A stretch of DNA of 64,000 nt from Persicaria tinctoria (GCA_037127255.1 JBANSL010000013.1:5024188-5088187); one strand, 5' to 3'; numbered from the stretch's first letter, positions 35,609-48,231 are shown. The notes: generated by a model from the sequence alone, not told the origin. A program made the numbers and translations.

Positions 35609-38600
35609 GTAAATTATTTATGTTAATTTTCATTAGCAGTCCCTTTTGCAAATTCATATAATTTTTATGTGGTCTCTATTTTCAGTATCTACGTTCCCAT
35701 GTTGGATAAGGATTCCATTAGCCGTTTATTTAGAAAGTATGTGTTGTGAGGAGCTTTGCTGCTAAGGTCAACTCTTATTTTAAAAATTTTACGATGGAAA
35801 ACTCATATTTGAGTACCTGCTCTTGTGTGGAATAGTTTACCATCTTATAATTGACAACATGAATGGATAGGTTGGACAACATTGAATGTTGACATCTTCT
35901 AAAAATTTTAGAAATTCATTAAAATCTTCTTAAAACAAAATATTCTGGAAACTAAACACATTCGAAACTTTAGAAGTTCATTTTTTTCTTTAAAATGTTG
36001 ACATCTACAAAACTATGAAATCAATGCTGACATATAGCTATTGATGAGCAAAAACATTATATTTTAAAGTATCTTTTATTAGATTAGAGGATTGTAGAAG
36101 TTTGAGCTTCTCATCTCATTTAATATGATATCATTTCTAAGAATAATCTTATTTGTAAACTTTATATTTTCCCTCTTAATTGTGAGTGCTGACATGTGAA
36201 CAATATATGATTAGATGTGCTTGAATGTGCTTGCGAAAATTCAGTAAGCTTAGATTTGCTTGAATGTATTTGGAAACTTTAGAAATTCATTAAATGTTGA
36301 TATTTAGCTTAAATGTTGACATTTAAATGTTGACATTTAGCTTAAATGTTGACATTTAATTTAAAGGTTGACATTTAGCCGTTTATGGGCAAAAGCTTTA
36401 TCTTTTACCATATCTTTTATTAGATGATTGTAGAAGTTTGAGATTCTCATCTCAAACTAGACTTATTGCTGGAATTTGTATAAAATTCATTTAGTACTTT
36501 AAAGTGTGCTTTCTTTATTTTTCCTTGTCATTTTTCGTAATATTCTTGATGATAAGTCATCTTTTTGAGATTTACACTTGCATAGCTCTTTACTAGACTT
36601 ATTGCTGGAAGATGTCATCATTATTTGCTTAAAATGATGACATCTTCAATGCTGACATCTTCGATGATGACATCGTCAATGCTGACATCTTCGATGATGA
36701 CATCTTCAATGCTGACATCTTTTGAAATGGATGTTTCTAGTAACTTGGGAATATTTAAAATGAAGCCTTTCCATTTCTATTTATTTTTATTTTTATAAGG
36801 TGGTTGTGTTAGTCTGCTAACACTGCAAAAAGATGACATTGACATATATTAGATTATTTTCCCTCATAATTGTGAGTGCTGACATGTGAACAATATATGA
36901 TTAGATGTGCTGACATCTTCTAGAAACATGTAAATGATGACAACTAGGGTTTGGTTCCACTTTTCCTATTTAATAACGTGTTTGTATATTTACATTGAAG
37001 TGCCTTAAGATTTCTGACTTATCTAGAGATATTAGCTAGTAGTTTTACAACGTTTAATTGTGTGTTGACATGTTTCTTTTTTATTTCTAATTGTGTGTTG
37101 ACATTGTCTCTTTTTGTGCAAATATAGCTTATGCTTATAATTGTGTGTTGACATTGTCTCTTTTTGTGCAAATATAGCTTATGCTTTTATCAGTCTCTAC
37201 AAGTGCAGGAGCTCTCTTGTCATTCTGAAATTATTTCATTTTCCCCTTTGGGATTTTGAGTTTATGGTTCTAGGTCGTAGAGATTTTAGGGTTTTAGGGT
37301 TATGTTGTTGTATCATCTTGTGGCTGCTGTAGCTTCTGATTTTCGCTTGCATCTTGCTTCCGCTGATTTCGGGTCTCTTTTCGGGGCTGCTTATTTTGGG
37401 TCTCTTTTAGGGGTTGTAGCTTCTGAATTTCATCTTCTGTTGTTGTATCTGTTGACATTTGGCTTCAATGTTGACATTTGGCTTCAATGTTGACATTTAG
37501 CTTCAATGTTGACATTTAGCCTAAATGTTGACATTTAGCCGTTAATGGGCAAAAACTTTATCTTTTACTATTTTTTTCACATTATTTGCTAACAGTCTTG
37601 CTGACATCCGGTGTCAGTAGTTTCAATTTGCATAACAGATTGTTATATCTGCATAACAGTTGTTTATATGTGTATATCATGAAGTTATATTTGCATAACA
37701 GTACCTTATATTTACACAATATAAACTTCTTATTTTTCAACTTTGTTTTTTAAATTACCTTTCTCTTTTTTCTTTTTACTTTTTTTTTTGGTTATGTGAG
37801 AACATAGCAAGGTTTTGAAGAGTTTTTTTACGAGCAGCTGCTGATGCTTGTGTGGTGACATGTTTGTGTAGCAAAAAATATGTAAACAGAAGTTGTAAAT
37901 CTGTCATCATTCATGTAGAAGCTGTAAATCTATAATCAGGAAAAAAAATCTGTACCAGTTGTAAAAAAATCTGTCATCTGTGAAATCTGTAATCTGTGCT
38001 ATGTGAAAATCTGTAATCTGTAAAAAATCTGTAATCTGTGAAAATCTATAATATGTAATATGTGAAAATCTGTAAAACAATCTGTAATCTGTGAAAAACT
38101 TTAATCTGTGCAAATCTGTAATCTGTAAAAAATCTGTAATCTTTGAAAATCTGTAATCTGGAAAAAATCTATAATCTGTAATCTGTGAAAATCTGTATTC
38201 TATAATATGTGAAAATCTGTAAAAAAATCTGTAATCTGTGAAAATCTGTAAAAAATCTGTAATCTGTGAAAATCTGTAATCTATAAAAAATCTGAAATTT
38301 GTGAAAAATCTGTAATCTGCAAAAAATTAAGTTTTAAAATATTTAAATTCACATTTTAATATGTAATTCCAGCAATATATAATTTCACAAAACTAAAATT
38401 TCAGAAATCTGTAATTTCCTAAATATGCAATTTCAACAATATGTAATTTAAGAAATCGGTATTTCTGAAATCTGTAAAACAAGTTCAATTTGATTTTTCA
38501 CTTGCATAGGTATTTACTAGACTTATTGCTGGGAGAAATATGATTTTTTCACATTATTTGCTTAAAATTAAGATGTAATATTAATTTTGCTGACATCCGG

Positions 38601-38722
38601 TGTCAGCAGTTTCAATTTGCATAACAGATTGTTATATGTGCATATCATAAAGTTTTATTTACATAACAGTAACTTATATTTACACAACATAGCTCTTCTG
38701 AAGTGAACTGTTTTTTTTGCAG
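35609..38722. repeat. AT-rich MULE interior with minisatellites
   Basis: No gene. TGACATTTAGC-type repeats of about 16-20 bp occur at about 36283-36385 and 37449-37545. A repeat unit containing CTTCAATGCTGACATCTTCG occurs at about 36641-36720. A duplicated block of about 55 bp lies near 37081-37185 (TGTGTTGACATTGTCTC). An 18-30 bp satellite of AATCTGTAATCTGTGAAA occurs at about 37900-38330. Confidence 0.75.
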
Positions 38723-38814
38723 GAGTATGCTTTTCATCCTAGAGCCGAGTCAATCGAACTGGCTTCTGGAGAGTCTAAAGAAATTGTCTTTGAAGCTACT
38801 CGTGTTGCTTACAG
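38723..38814 (+). pseudogene. NOMO-like exon captured with both splice sites
   Basis: A 92-bp block lies between a T-rich acceptor (TTTTGCAG at 38715-38722) and a donor (ACAG|GTTGG at 38815). It encodes EYAFHPRAESIELASGES, then KEIVFEATRVAY. This closely resembles the repeat region of plant nodal modulator (NOMO, ER membrane) proteins. It stays open and is flanked by intron-like sequence, so a genomic rather than retro-copied source is likely. Function in the MULE is unknown. Confidence 0.7.
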
Positions 38815-39424
38815 GTTGGATACTAGTTATTTCGACTACCTTATCTTAGCTGTAGTTTCAGTTCATTTTAATGTGTTATGAAAACATACCTTATAAGGCA
38901 CCCACTTCAGTCATCAGTATCAACTTATGTCATCAGCATTTTGGATACTAGTTATTTCGACTACCTTATCTTAATATGTTAGATTTAGCTAAGTCTCTAT
39001 ATGTCATCAGCATCAACTTATGCATATAATAATCTTAATTTTGCATATCAGTCATATGGGGTTGCATATCAGTAAAATGTAGTTGCATATCATAATTTCA
39101 CACTTGTACAAAATTAATTTAAGTTAGTTGCACATCACCCTATGCATATTTTGGATGTGTATACTCATATCAAGCTAGTAGCAAAAATATTCACTGCATT
39201 TTAGCATCAAATTTCACAATCCCAATACCTTAGATTTAACGTAGTCTCTATATGTCAACATCATCAATTTTTTGCATAAGTGACATAGGTTCTAGATTGA
39301 TCCGTTTTAATTTCTTTTAATATTGGTTTTAAACTGCAGTAACTCTTTTTTTCTCCTTTTTTGGTTGTGACGTGAACATAACTCTTACTTGTTTGTTTGA
39401 ATGTTATCTTATAATATAATTAAA

Positions 39425-39494
39425 AGCCTTTTAGCTCAATGGTAGAGTGATGTGCTTATGCGCAAATATGTGGGTTCGAATCCCGCATAAGCTA
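39425..39494 (+). ncRNA. tRNA-like sequence in MULE
   Basis: Contains TAGCTCAATGGTAGAG (box A, with a pairing D stem) and GTGGGTTCGAATCCCGC (a complete T arm with box B). The putative acceptor strands pair at 5 of 7 positions. The anticodon arm does not form a standard 5-bp stem and 7-base loop. It is best read as a degenerate tRNA or tRNA-derived element. A partial copy lies at about 43549-43608. Confidence 0.5.
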
Positions 39495-39539
39495 AAATTT
39501 ATAATAATTCTAGTAATTTACAAAATTTTCTAATAATTG

Positions 39540-39905
39540 TTCAATAATAAGATATATTAGTGTAATTTTCTAGTTGCATATCATACTTTCACATTTGCAT
39601 ATCATCAATTTATATTTGCATATTTTAATCTTATATTTGCATATCATCAATTTATAACTGCATATCATACTTTTACATTTGCACACCATCAATTTATATT
39701 TGCATAGTATAATCATACATTTTCACAACATCAATTTGTATTTTCCCAACTTATTTTTATTTCCCCAACTTATTTTTATATTTGCATATCATCAAGTTAT
39801 AATTGCATATCATCAACTTATATTTGCATATCATCAATTTATATTTGCATATAATCAACTTATATTTGCATATCGTCAATTTATATTTGCATATCATACT
39901 TAACT
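39540..39905 (+). repeat. Minisatellite, ~20-bp TTGCATATCATCAACTTATA unit
   Basis: About 15 imperfect units of 20-22 bp, AT-rich, immediately before the 333-bp array. The open frame across it is only the translation of the repeat. Confidence 0.85.
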
Positions 39906-42900
39906 ACATCAAATGTCAGCACTATAACAGATTTTTACATTAATTCAATTCATTCTAAAATCAAAAATCAGATTTTGGTTGTGCATAATCATTACAAGCT
40001 AGTAACACAATATCTCACTGCATTTTAATATTAGAAGTCATTCAACCAACACATTAGACCGAACTCAACAATCACTTTTCAACAACACCAGATTTTTGCA
40101 TAAGTAATAATTAGTAGTAGCATAACTATTCTTTCTTTTAGACTTATCACTACTAATTTATTTTTAGTTTCAATACAAAGAGTAGTAACTTCATAAATTT
40201 CACTTCATTATATCAAACGTCAGCAGTGTAACAGATTTTTACAGTAATTCAATTGGTTTTGACATCAAAATCAGATTTTGGTTGTGCATAATCATTACAA
40301 GCTAGTAACATAATATCTCACTACATGTTAGCATTAGAAGCCATTCAAGCAACACATTAGACTGATCTCAACTATCACTTGTCAACAGTACCAGATTTTT
40401 GCATAAGTATTAATTAGTAGTAGCACAACTATTCTTTCTTTTAGACTTATCATTACTAATTTATTTTTAGTTTCAATACAAAGAGTAGTAACTTCATAAA
40501 TTTCAATCTAATTTTACTTCATTATATCAAACGTCAGCACTGTAACAGATTTTTACAGTAATTCAATTAATTCTAAAATCAAAATCAGATTTTGGTTGTG
40601 CATAATCATTACAAGCTACTAACACAACATCTCACTGCATTTTAGCATTAGAAGCGATTCAACCAACACATTAGACCGAGCTCAACTATCACTTGTCAAC
40701 AACACTGGATTTTTACATAAGTATTAATTAATAGTAGCACAACTATTCTTTCTTTCAGACTTATCAGTTATAATTTATTTTTAGTTTCAATACAAAAAGT
40801 AGTAACTTCATAAATTTCAACCTAAATTTGTGCCGAATGCACAAATTTTACTTCATTATATCAAACGTCAGCAGTGTAACAGATTTTTACAGTAATTCAA
40901 TTCGTTCTGACATCAAAATCAGATTTTGGTTGTGCATAATCATTACAAGCTACTAACACAACATCTCACTGCATTTTACATTATAAGCCATTCAATCAAC
41001 ACATTAGACCGAGCTCAACTATCACTTGTCAACAGCACCAGATTTTTGCATAAGTATTAATTAGTAGTAGCACAACTATTCTTTCTTTTACACTTATCAC
41101 TACTAATTTATATTTAGTTTCAATACAAAGAGTTGTAACTTCATAAATTTCAATCAAAATTTGTGCCGAAGGCACAAATTTTACTTCATTGTATCAAACG
41201 TCAGCACTGTAACAAATTTTTACAGTAATTCAATTAATTCTAAAATCAAAATCAGATTTTAGTTGTGCATAATCATTACAAGCTACTAACACAACATCTC
41301 ACTGCATTTTACATTAGAAGCCATTCAACCAACACCTTATATTGAGCTCAACTAATACTTGTTAGCAGCATCCGAGGTTTGCATATGTACTACATAATAG
41401 TAGCACAATTGGTATTTCTTTTATACTGATCAATATTAATTTCTCTTTAGTTTCAATACAAAGAGTAGTAATTTCATAAATTTCAATCTAAATTTGTGTC
41501 GAAGGCACAAATTTTACTTCATTACATCAAATGTCAACACTATAACAGATTTTCACATTAATTCAATTAATTCTAAAATCAAAAATCAGATTTTGGTTGT
41601 ACATAATCATTACAAGTTAGTAACACAATATCTCACTGCATTTTAGCAATAGAAGCGATTCAACCAACACATTAGACCGAGCTCAACTATCACTTGTCAA
41701 CAACACGAGATTTTTGCATAAGTATTAATTAGTAGTAGCACAACTATTCTTTCTTTCAGACTTATCACTTCTAATTTATTTTTAGTTTCAATACAAAGAG
41801 TAGTAACTTCATAAATTTCAACCTAAATTTGTGCCGAAGGCACAAATTTTACTTCATTATATTAAACGTCAGCAGTGTAACAGATTTTTACAGTAATTCA
41901 ATTCGTTCTGACATCAAAATCAGATTTTGGTTGTGGATAATCATTTCAAGCTACTAACACAACATCTCACTGCATTTTACATTAGAAGTCATTCAACCAA
42001 CACATTAGACCGAACTCAACTATCACTTGTCAACAACACTAGAATTTTTAATAAGTATTAATTAGTAGTAGCACAACTATTCTTTCTTTTAGACTTATCA
42101 CTACTAATTTATTTTTAGTTTCAATACAAAGAGTAGTAACTTCATAAATTTCAATCTAAATTTGTGCCGAAGGCACAAATTTTACTTCATTATATCAAAC
42201 GTCAGCAGTGTAACAGATTTTTACAGTAATTCAATTCATTCTGAAATCAAAATCAGATTTTAGTTGTGCATAATCATTACAAGCTACTAACACAACACCT
42301 CATTGCATTTTACATTAAAAGTCATTCAACCAACACCTTATATTGAGCTCAACTAATACTTGTCAGCAGTATCCGAGGTTTGCATATGTACTACATAATA
42401 GTAGCACAACTGGTATTTCTTTTATACTGATCAATATTAATTTCTTCTTAGTTTCAATACAAAGAGTAGTAACTTCATAAATTTCAATCTAAATTTGTGG
42501 CAAAGGCACAAATTTTACTTCATTATATCAAACGTCAGCAGTGTAACAGATTTTTATAGTAATTCAATTCATTATGAAATCAAAATCAGATTTTGGTTGT
42601 GCATAATCATTACAAGCTACTAACACAAAATCTCACTGCATTTTACATTAGAAGTCATTCAACCAACACCTTATATTGAGCTCAACTAATACTTGTCAGG
42701 AGCATCCGAGGTTTGCATATGTACTACATAATAGTAGCACAACTGGTATTTCTTTTATACTGATCACTATTAATTTATTTTTAGTTTCAATACAAAGAGT
42801 AGTAACTTCATAAATTTCAATCTAAATTTGTGCCGAAGGCACAAATTTTACTTTATTATATCAAACGTTACCAGTGTAATAGATTTTTACAGTAATTCAA

Positions 42901-43100
42901 TTCATTCTGACATCAAAATTAGATTTTGGTTGTGCATAATCATTACAAGCTACTAACACAACATCTCACTGCATTTTACATTAGAAGTCATTCAACCAAC
43001 ACCTTAGATTGAACTCAACTAATACTTGTCAGCAGCATCCGATGTTTGCATAGGTACTACATAATAGTAGCACAATTGTTCTTTCTTTTATACTGATCAG
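39905..43100 (+). repeat. Ten-unit tandem array (~333 bp) carrying the MULE-end palindrome
   Basis: The landmark ATCAAACGTCAGCA (or close variants) recurs at about 39905, 40213, 40523, 40861, 41193, 41525, 41859, 42194, 42528 and 42860. The first two spacings are about 310 bp and later ones 332-338 bp. The difference is a palindrome, GTGCCGAAGGCAC with AAATTT arms, absent from the first two junctions and present in later ones. The same palindrome sits at the left end of the MULE (34300-34324). There is no coding content. Confidence 0.88.
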
Positions 43101-43104
43101 TATT

Positions 43105-43525
43105 AATGGCAGCAGCGTCAGCATCTCCGATGTCGGCGTCAGCCGACATCAGCGTCAGCGCTGACACGGAAAATGTTAGTGGTGTTCGCAATGTTAATGG
43201 TGACAGTGTCAGCAGTGTCAACAATATTAGTGCTTACACGAAAAAAAGAAACGTTGGCACAAAAAAAAAGCATATTCGACGTCGGCGTCAACAGTGTTCG
43301 CAACATTGATGTCGGCGTCAGCCGACATCTCCGATGTCAGCGTGAGCAGCGTCAACAACTCCGATGTCAGCGTCAGCAGCGTCAACATCTCCGATGTCAG
43401 CGTCCGCCGACATTAACGTAAACGCTAATACGGAAAATGTTGGTGGTGTTCGCAATGTTAGTAGTGACAGTGTCAACAGTGCCAGCAATGTCAACAATGT
43501 CAGAAATGTTGGTGTTAGCAACATC
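43105..43525 (+). repeat. GATGTC/AGCGTC minisatellite
   Basis: GC-richer degenerate repeats of 9-18 bp (CTCCGATGTCAGCGTCAGC). The Ala/Ser/Asp- and Asn/Val-rich frames here translate the repeat and are not judged to be genes. Confidence 0.75.
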
Positions 43526-43958
43526 GGGTTTGACATTAATGCAATTTTAAAGCCTCTTATGTCAATAAATGGTAGAGCGATGTGCTTATGTGAAAATAAG
43601 ATATATTAATGCAATTTTAAAATACATATGGATTTGCATATTCTTCTCATAAGGTTTTTTAAGCTTGCATAACATAGTATTATATTTGCATATCATAATA
43701 TTCTATTTGCATAACATCGGGTTATAGTTGCATATCTGAAAGTGCTGACATGAAATTTTTTTTTAAAAAATAAAAAATAAATAAATAAAAAATAAATAAA
43801 TAAAAAATCTAAAAGACTTGCTCAACGTTGACCGGTCAATGGTCCAGCGAAGAGGGGGGCAAGGGGGATGGACACTTTTGTAAAATTTTCAAATATATAG
43901 ATACTCCTCTAATTTAGCCAATTTTTATGGATAATTTTGTAAAGGCCCCTTAAAAATA

Positions 43959-44585
43959 AAAGAAAAAATTGATTTAAAGAGGTGATAAAGAAGGCTGACA
44001 CGTATGCACAAAGTGTTCTACTTTTAAAATATATAGATATAGATATTCATTTGCCGCATGAATACATTTTGTATATATACAATATGTACCAATCTGTTAC
44101 TAAGGATACTTTTTTATATCTAATAAAAAAGTTTATATCAACTAATTAATTCTGTTAAGAGATTTGATATATTTAGATTTTCAAACTAAGCTAGTATTAG
44201 TTTTCATGAAAAATACAAGTGATGATAATTTGATAGTAACTTTCACAATTTGTGTTTTTTCTAGATCTTCAAAGGATGGATTACAGAGAAGAACCAATTG
44301 AAGGAAGAAGATTGAATGGAAGAGCTGAAATTGAAAAGAGATAAGCGGGATGACCTTCAACTTTATTTATTATATACGATATATTGTGAATTTGGCCTAC
44401 TTGGGAACTACTAAAAAACCAAAAAAAAAAAGAGAAAAAGAAAAGAAAAAAGTGCGAGCATCAAGAACTTCAATATTCATATCTAGGTTTGCAGTAATTA
44501 TAGTAATGAACTGTATGTTTGGGTAATTATGTGTGTGTGTGAGTCAGATTGGTGGTATCTCTACATATTACAAGATGCCAAACAA
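43959..44585 (+). repeat. Duplicated NLR flank block (copy 2, left part)
   Basis: Near-identical to about 7599-8229. It begins right after the MULE target duplication and stops at the Helitron 5' end. Confidence 0.85.
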
Positions 44586-46781
44586 TCTATCTATTAATAT
44601 TACTAATTCTGCTAGCATTTTGCTAACGTGTCATGCCCACAATTAAAGTTGAATTTTTTATTCAAATGAGATTTTCTTATTGGTCAATATTATTATGGAA
44701 ACTTTAAAATATTTGTTTCCTATTTTAAATATGATTTGAATCCGTTCCTTTTTTTATTTTCGGTTATATTGCCGTAAATATTGAGACATGTTTCTATTTT
44801 TTTTCCCGATTGCAATATATCTATCTATCTATTAATCTATCTATTATTAATATTACTAATTCTGCTAGCATTTTGCTGACGTGTCACTCTGTAAATTAAA
44901 GTTCATTTTTTAAATCAAAAGTTTCTTTTCTTATTGATCAATGTTATTAAGGGAAGTTTAAATATTTGTTTCCCATATCATATTTATCACAATCGTATTA
45001 AAAATGTCTAGACAATTAATTCAAATGTCAAAATAAAAATATATTATCTATCTATCTATCTATTATCTATTAATATTACTAATTCTGCTAGCATTTTGCT
45101 GACGTGTCACTCTGTAAATTAAAGTTGATTTTTTAAATCAAAATTTTCTTTTCTTATTGATCAATGTTATTAAGGGAAGTTTAAATATTTGTTTCCCATA
45201 TTATATTTATCACAATCGTATTAAAAATGTCTAGACAATTCATTCAAATGTCAAAATAAAAATATATTATTAATACTAATTCTGCTAACATTTTGCTGGA
45301 GTGTTACGCCCACAATTAAACTTAATTTTTTTATTCAAATGGTATTTTCTTATTGGTCAATATTATTGCTGAAATTTTAAAATACACGTTTCCTATTTTA
45401 AACATATTTGTTTCCTATTTTTATATTAATCAAAAGTTTTTTTTTCTTATTAATCGATATTATTAAGGGAAGTTTAAATATTTGTTTTCAATATTATATT
45501 TATCAGTCATATTAAAAATAGATAGATATTTAATTCAAATGTCAAAATAAAAAGTAATTATAAAAATCATTGCTTCTCAAAATCATATTTCTTTTCAAAA
45601 TTTACATATTATATATATGTTCTAGACATCTTTTTCTTGAATTTTTTTAAATATTTTTGGAGATTGAAGCGAAACGTCATTAATTTTAAGAAGAGATTAT
45701 TTTTGCACATGTTATCCTTAAAAAATTGTAGAAAAAATAATTATCGAAAATGAATAAATCTATACTGATTCTACACATTCTACATGACATCTATCTAAAT
45801 TTTTAACCTAAGATTTTTTTCAGATAGAAATTATATTTATTAAAAACATCTTAAATGACTATTGGAAATGCAAAAAACAAAGAACATTTTAAGATCTACA
45901 TACAAAAATTGAAGAATTTTTAAAAAGGCAAATGTGAAATTTGAATAAATAAATAAACACTCTTTTATGATTAATTTCTTGGTGTTTGGCTTCAAATATT
46001 GAAAAAAAAAAATCAAAATGATATTTTACATATGTATTTATTTTATACAACCTAGAATGCCCTTATTATAATTTCAATATTTTAAGGCTTGCAAAAGTTT
46101 TTTTTATGAAGTTAGGAAAAATAATCTATTTGTGAATACTCGATTTAAAAAACTAATTATAAAAATCAGTTTGAGCCAAAAACAAAAAGTTTTTTTTCCT
46201 TACAATTTACTTATTTTAGGCATCTTAAATGACTATAAAAAAATAAATAATATTTTAAGACTTACAAGCATTACTAATACTTATTTTACATCTTGGATGA
46301 GGCTTCTTAGATCACTTTTCTACCTTTTAGGATCTTTTTATTTTTACCATTGTACCTTTATTTTCACCATTTATTTTCCTCTCTTTGTAGCCATCTTTCT
46401 AATGAAAAGAATGAATAAGTTATGTATAACTACATAACTTCAAAAGTATTCACACAATAATGTGCTTCTGATTTTTTTAATCTTTGTATGGGAGCTTATA
46501 TTTTCGTTTTTAGATTTATCCTAATGACAATTATTATATATTTATTTCAATTATATTAGGTGTGTTTGTGTATTATTACTACTTTACCTTATTTAATCAT
46601 TTTAAAAATTTGTATTATATCTCTTTCCAACTAATTTATAAACTATAAAAAAATCATTCTACATATTTTTGTTGTAAACAAGTATATATTAATATAGTAT
46701 TATATACATAGATATATAAAATGATATTCAAACTAAAATAGATCAAACTCCCGTGCCTTCAAGGCACGGGTATTACACTAG
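44586..46781 (+). mobile_element. Non-autonomous Helitron (2.2 kb)
   Basis: Begins TCTATCTATTAATATTAC and ends with the hairpin CCCGTGCC-TTCA-AGGCACGGG followed by TATTACACTAG (CTAG at 46778-46781). It sits between A (44585) and T (46782), the Helitron target rule. The other copy of the flank (about 8229) is uninterrupted. Sequences like the 5' end recur at about 44837, 45056 and 45266. No Rep/Helicase is encoded; the 101-codon frame at 46132 has no recognised domain. Confidence 0.9.
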
Positions 46782-47580
46782 TATTATATTAAAACTGTAT
46801 TTTTTTTTCATATAACAATCAAACTGTATTTGTATTAACGTTGTTGAATTGTTGTCCTTGTAACCAACTTGGTTGTTCTATAGACGTAGTTTAATGTATT
46901 AGTAGATTTCCTGGTGATATCATTGTGTCTTTGGAGTCGAATCCACTCCATTTTTTCTAACACCAATATAAGAAATTATGTTAGTAGATTGAGTGATTCC
47001 ATGGTGTGTACCTAAAAATTGAGCTCAAGGAATGTCATGGTGGCATAATCGATTTACTCGGAGGCCTATTGCTTCAGTTGGGGGATTGGTTATGTTTATG
47101 TACACTTGTGTATGCGATTAGATTAACATTTAGAGATATTGAGGGAGAGAGAAACAAGCCTTCTCTTAGCATTGGTCGACCGATAGGATGCCATTTAGGC
47201 TTTGGCCTTGTCATTGGAAGCATCTGCTTTGCTTATCTCGTATAGACGATAAAGAACAGTGGATTTTGTTGTATGGGGTTTCCCTTCAAGGACTCCTATC
47301 ACATTTTTCACACTTATATTTGGTGTTGCTTCAAGTTGCCAGTTACTGCTCTGCTTCCTGCCTTCTCCTCCTCTTGAAGCCCCTCATACATTTATTATGA
47401 CATCCCGGAAGGGAAATTTAGGGTTATTAGCCTGAGTTTCCAAAGTTGTAGAAAATAAGCTCGACTTAGGTAGTTTGGGGACAATGAAAATAAGCTCATC
47501 TTAGCATTAGCCTAGTTGGGACAAAAGCGCTAGACCCGACAGTCTGAAATAACTAGGCAACAGCTTCTCACCCAGGGCTA
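46782..47580 (+). repeat. Duplicated NLR flank block (copy 2, right part)
   Basis: Matches about 8230-9000. A 79-codon frame at 47006-47245 contains LSIGRPIGCHLGFGLVIG and is broken by a small deletion in the other copy (about 8475). I do not recognise the family; it may be a relic. Confidence 0.8.
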
Positions 47581-48015
47581 CTGTGACACTCATAAAAACA
47601 GGAAAGGTGAGATAATTTAAATGGCCATTGCTGATAGACAGATAACAAATGTAAATTCAACAGACGAAAGCTGAAGCTCAATATTGATTAGCTTCCTTCA
47701 GTTTCGGGTGGAAATAGGTGGGTCTTTCAAGTTAGGCTTTGTAGATGAAGCCTAACTTGCTCTGTAAATGGCCATTGGAGAGGAAGCAGGGGGAAATGTA
47801 ACATCTGGCTCTGTAAACAGAATTGTATATTTGGCTACCGAGCAATGGGAGGATATTGTAAGGATATTAACTGTTGTATGTGTGTACCGTGAAATAATAA
47901 TTAGATTCGTCATGTTTTAATTTCTGTTGACAGAGTCATAGCTTTAGTTTCAGTCAGGCCTAAGATTTCAAGTTTGTTTTTTACTCGGATGTGTTTCAAT
48001 TCATACCACAGTAAG
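47581..48015. other. Unassigned region
   Basis: No gene seen. The homology to the NLR-A flank ends at about 47580. Confidence 0.35.
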
Positions 48016-48231
48016 CAGGGGCGGATCCTGAACCGTTATTCCGGGGATACTTGAAGGTAAAATTTTCATCATTTCGAGAATGTTTAAGGGTAAAAATAAA
48101 TTTCTTTTGTAATTTTTTCCGCGGATTGAGGATGCTTGACGAAAAAAATGAAGAAATTAACACTAACAAAATTTTTTTTTTTTTTTTGGGATGCTTGAGC
48201 ATCCCCACCAATACACTTAGGTCCGCCCCTA
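48016..48231. mobile_element. hAT-type MITE (216 bp)
   Basis: Ends CAGGGGCGGATCC and GGTCCGCCCCTA are inverted repeats. The 8-bp duplication ACAGTAAG flanks it (48008-48015, 48232-48239). An internal GGGATGCTTGAGCATCCCC palindrome is present. It is non-coding. Confidence 0.88.

Larger units (their letters stand above)
34295..43949. mobile_element. 9.66-kb Pack-MULE-type Mutator-like element
   Basis: The element interrupts the duplicated NLR flank. TTAAAAATA occurs on both sides (34286-34294, 43950-43958) and once in the uninterrupted copy (7590-7598), a 9-bp target duplication as in Mutator-like elements. The ends form diverged TIRs of about 95 bp; the matched parts include GGAGTATC, TTTTGTAAAA and AGTGTCCAT in the same order and spacing. 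There is no MURA transposase. It carries fragments of at least three host genes (34486, 35365, 38723), several minisatellites, a tRNA-like sequence (39425) and a ten-unit array (39905-43100). Confidence 0.85.

Noticed and set aside
39425..39494. Functional tRNA gene
   Set aside because: The anticodon arm does not fold and the acceptor has two mismatches; kept as a tRNA-like sequence only.
43106..43609. Open frames with Ser/Ala/Asp- and Asn/Val-rich protein
   Set aside because: They only translate the GATGTC/AGCGTC minisatellite; no start context or domain.
46132..46437. 101-codon ORF in the Helitron as a Helitron protein
   Set aside because: No Rep or helicase motif; Lys/Phe/Leu-rich composition reflects AT-rich DNA.
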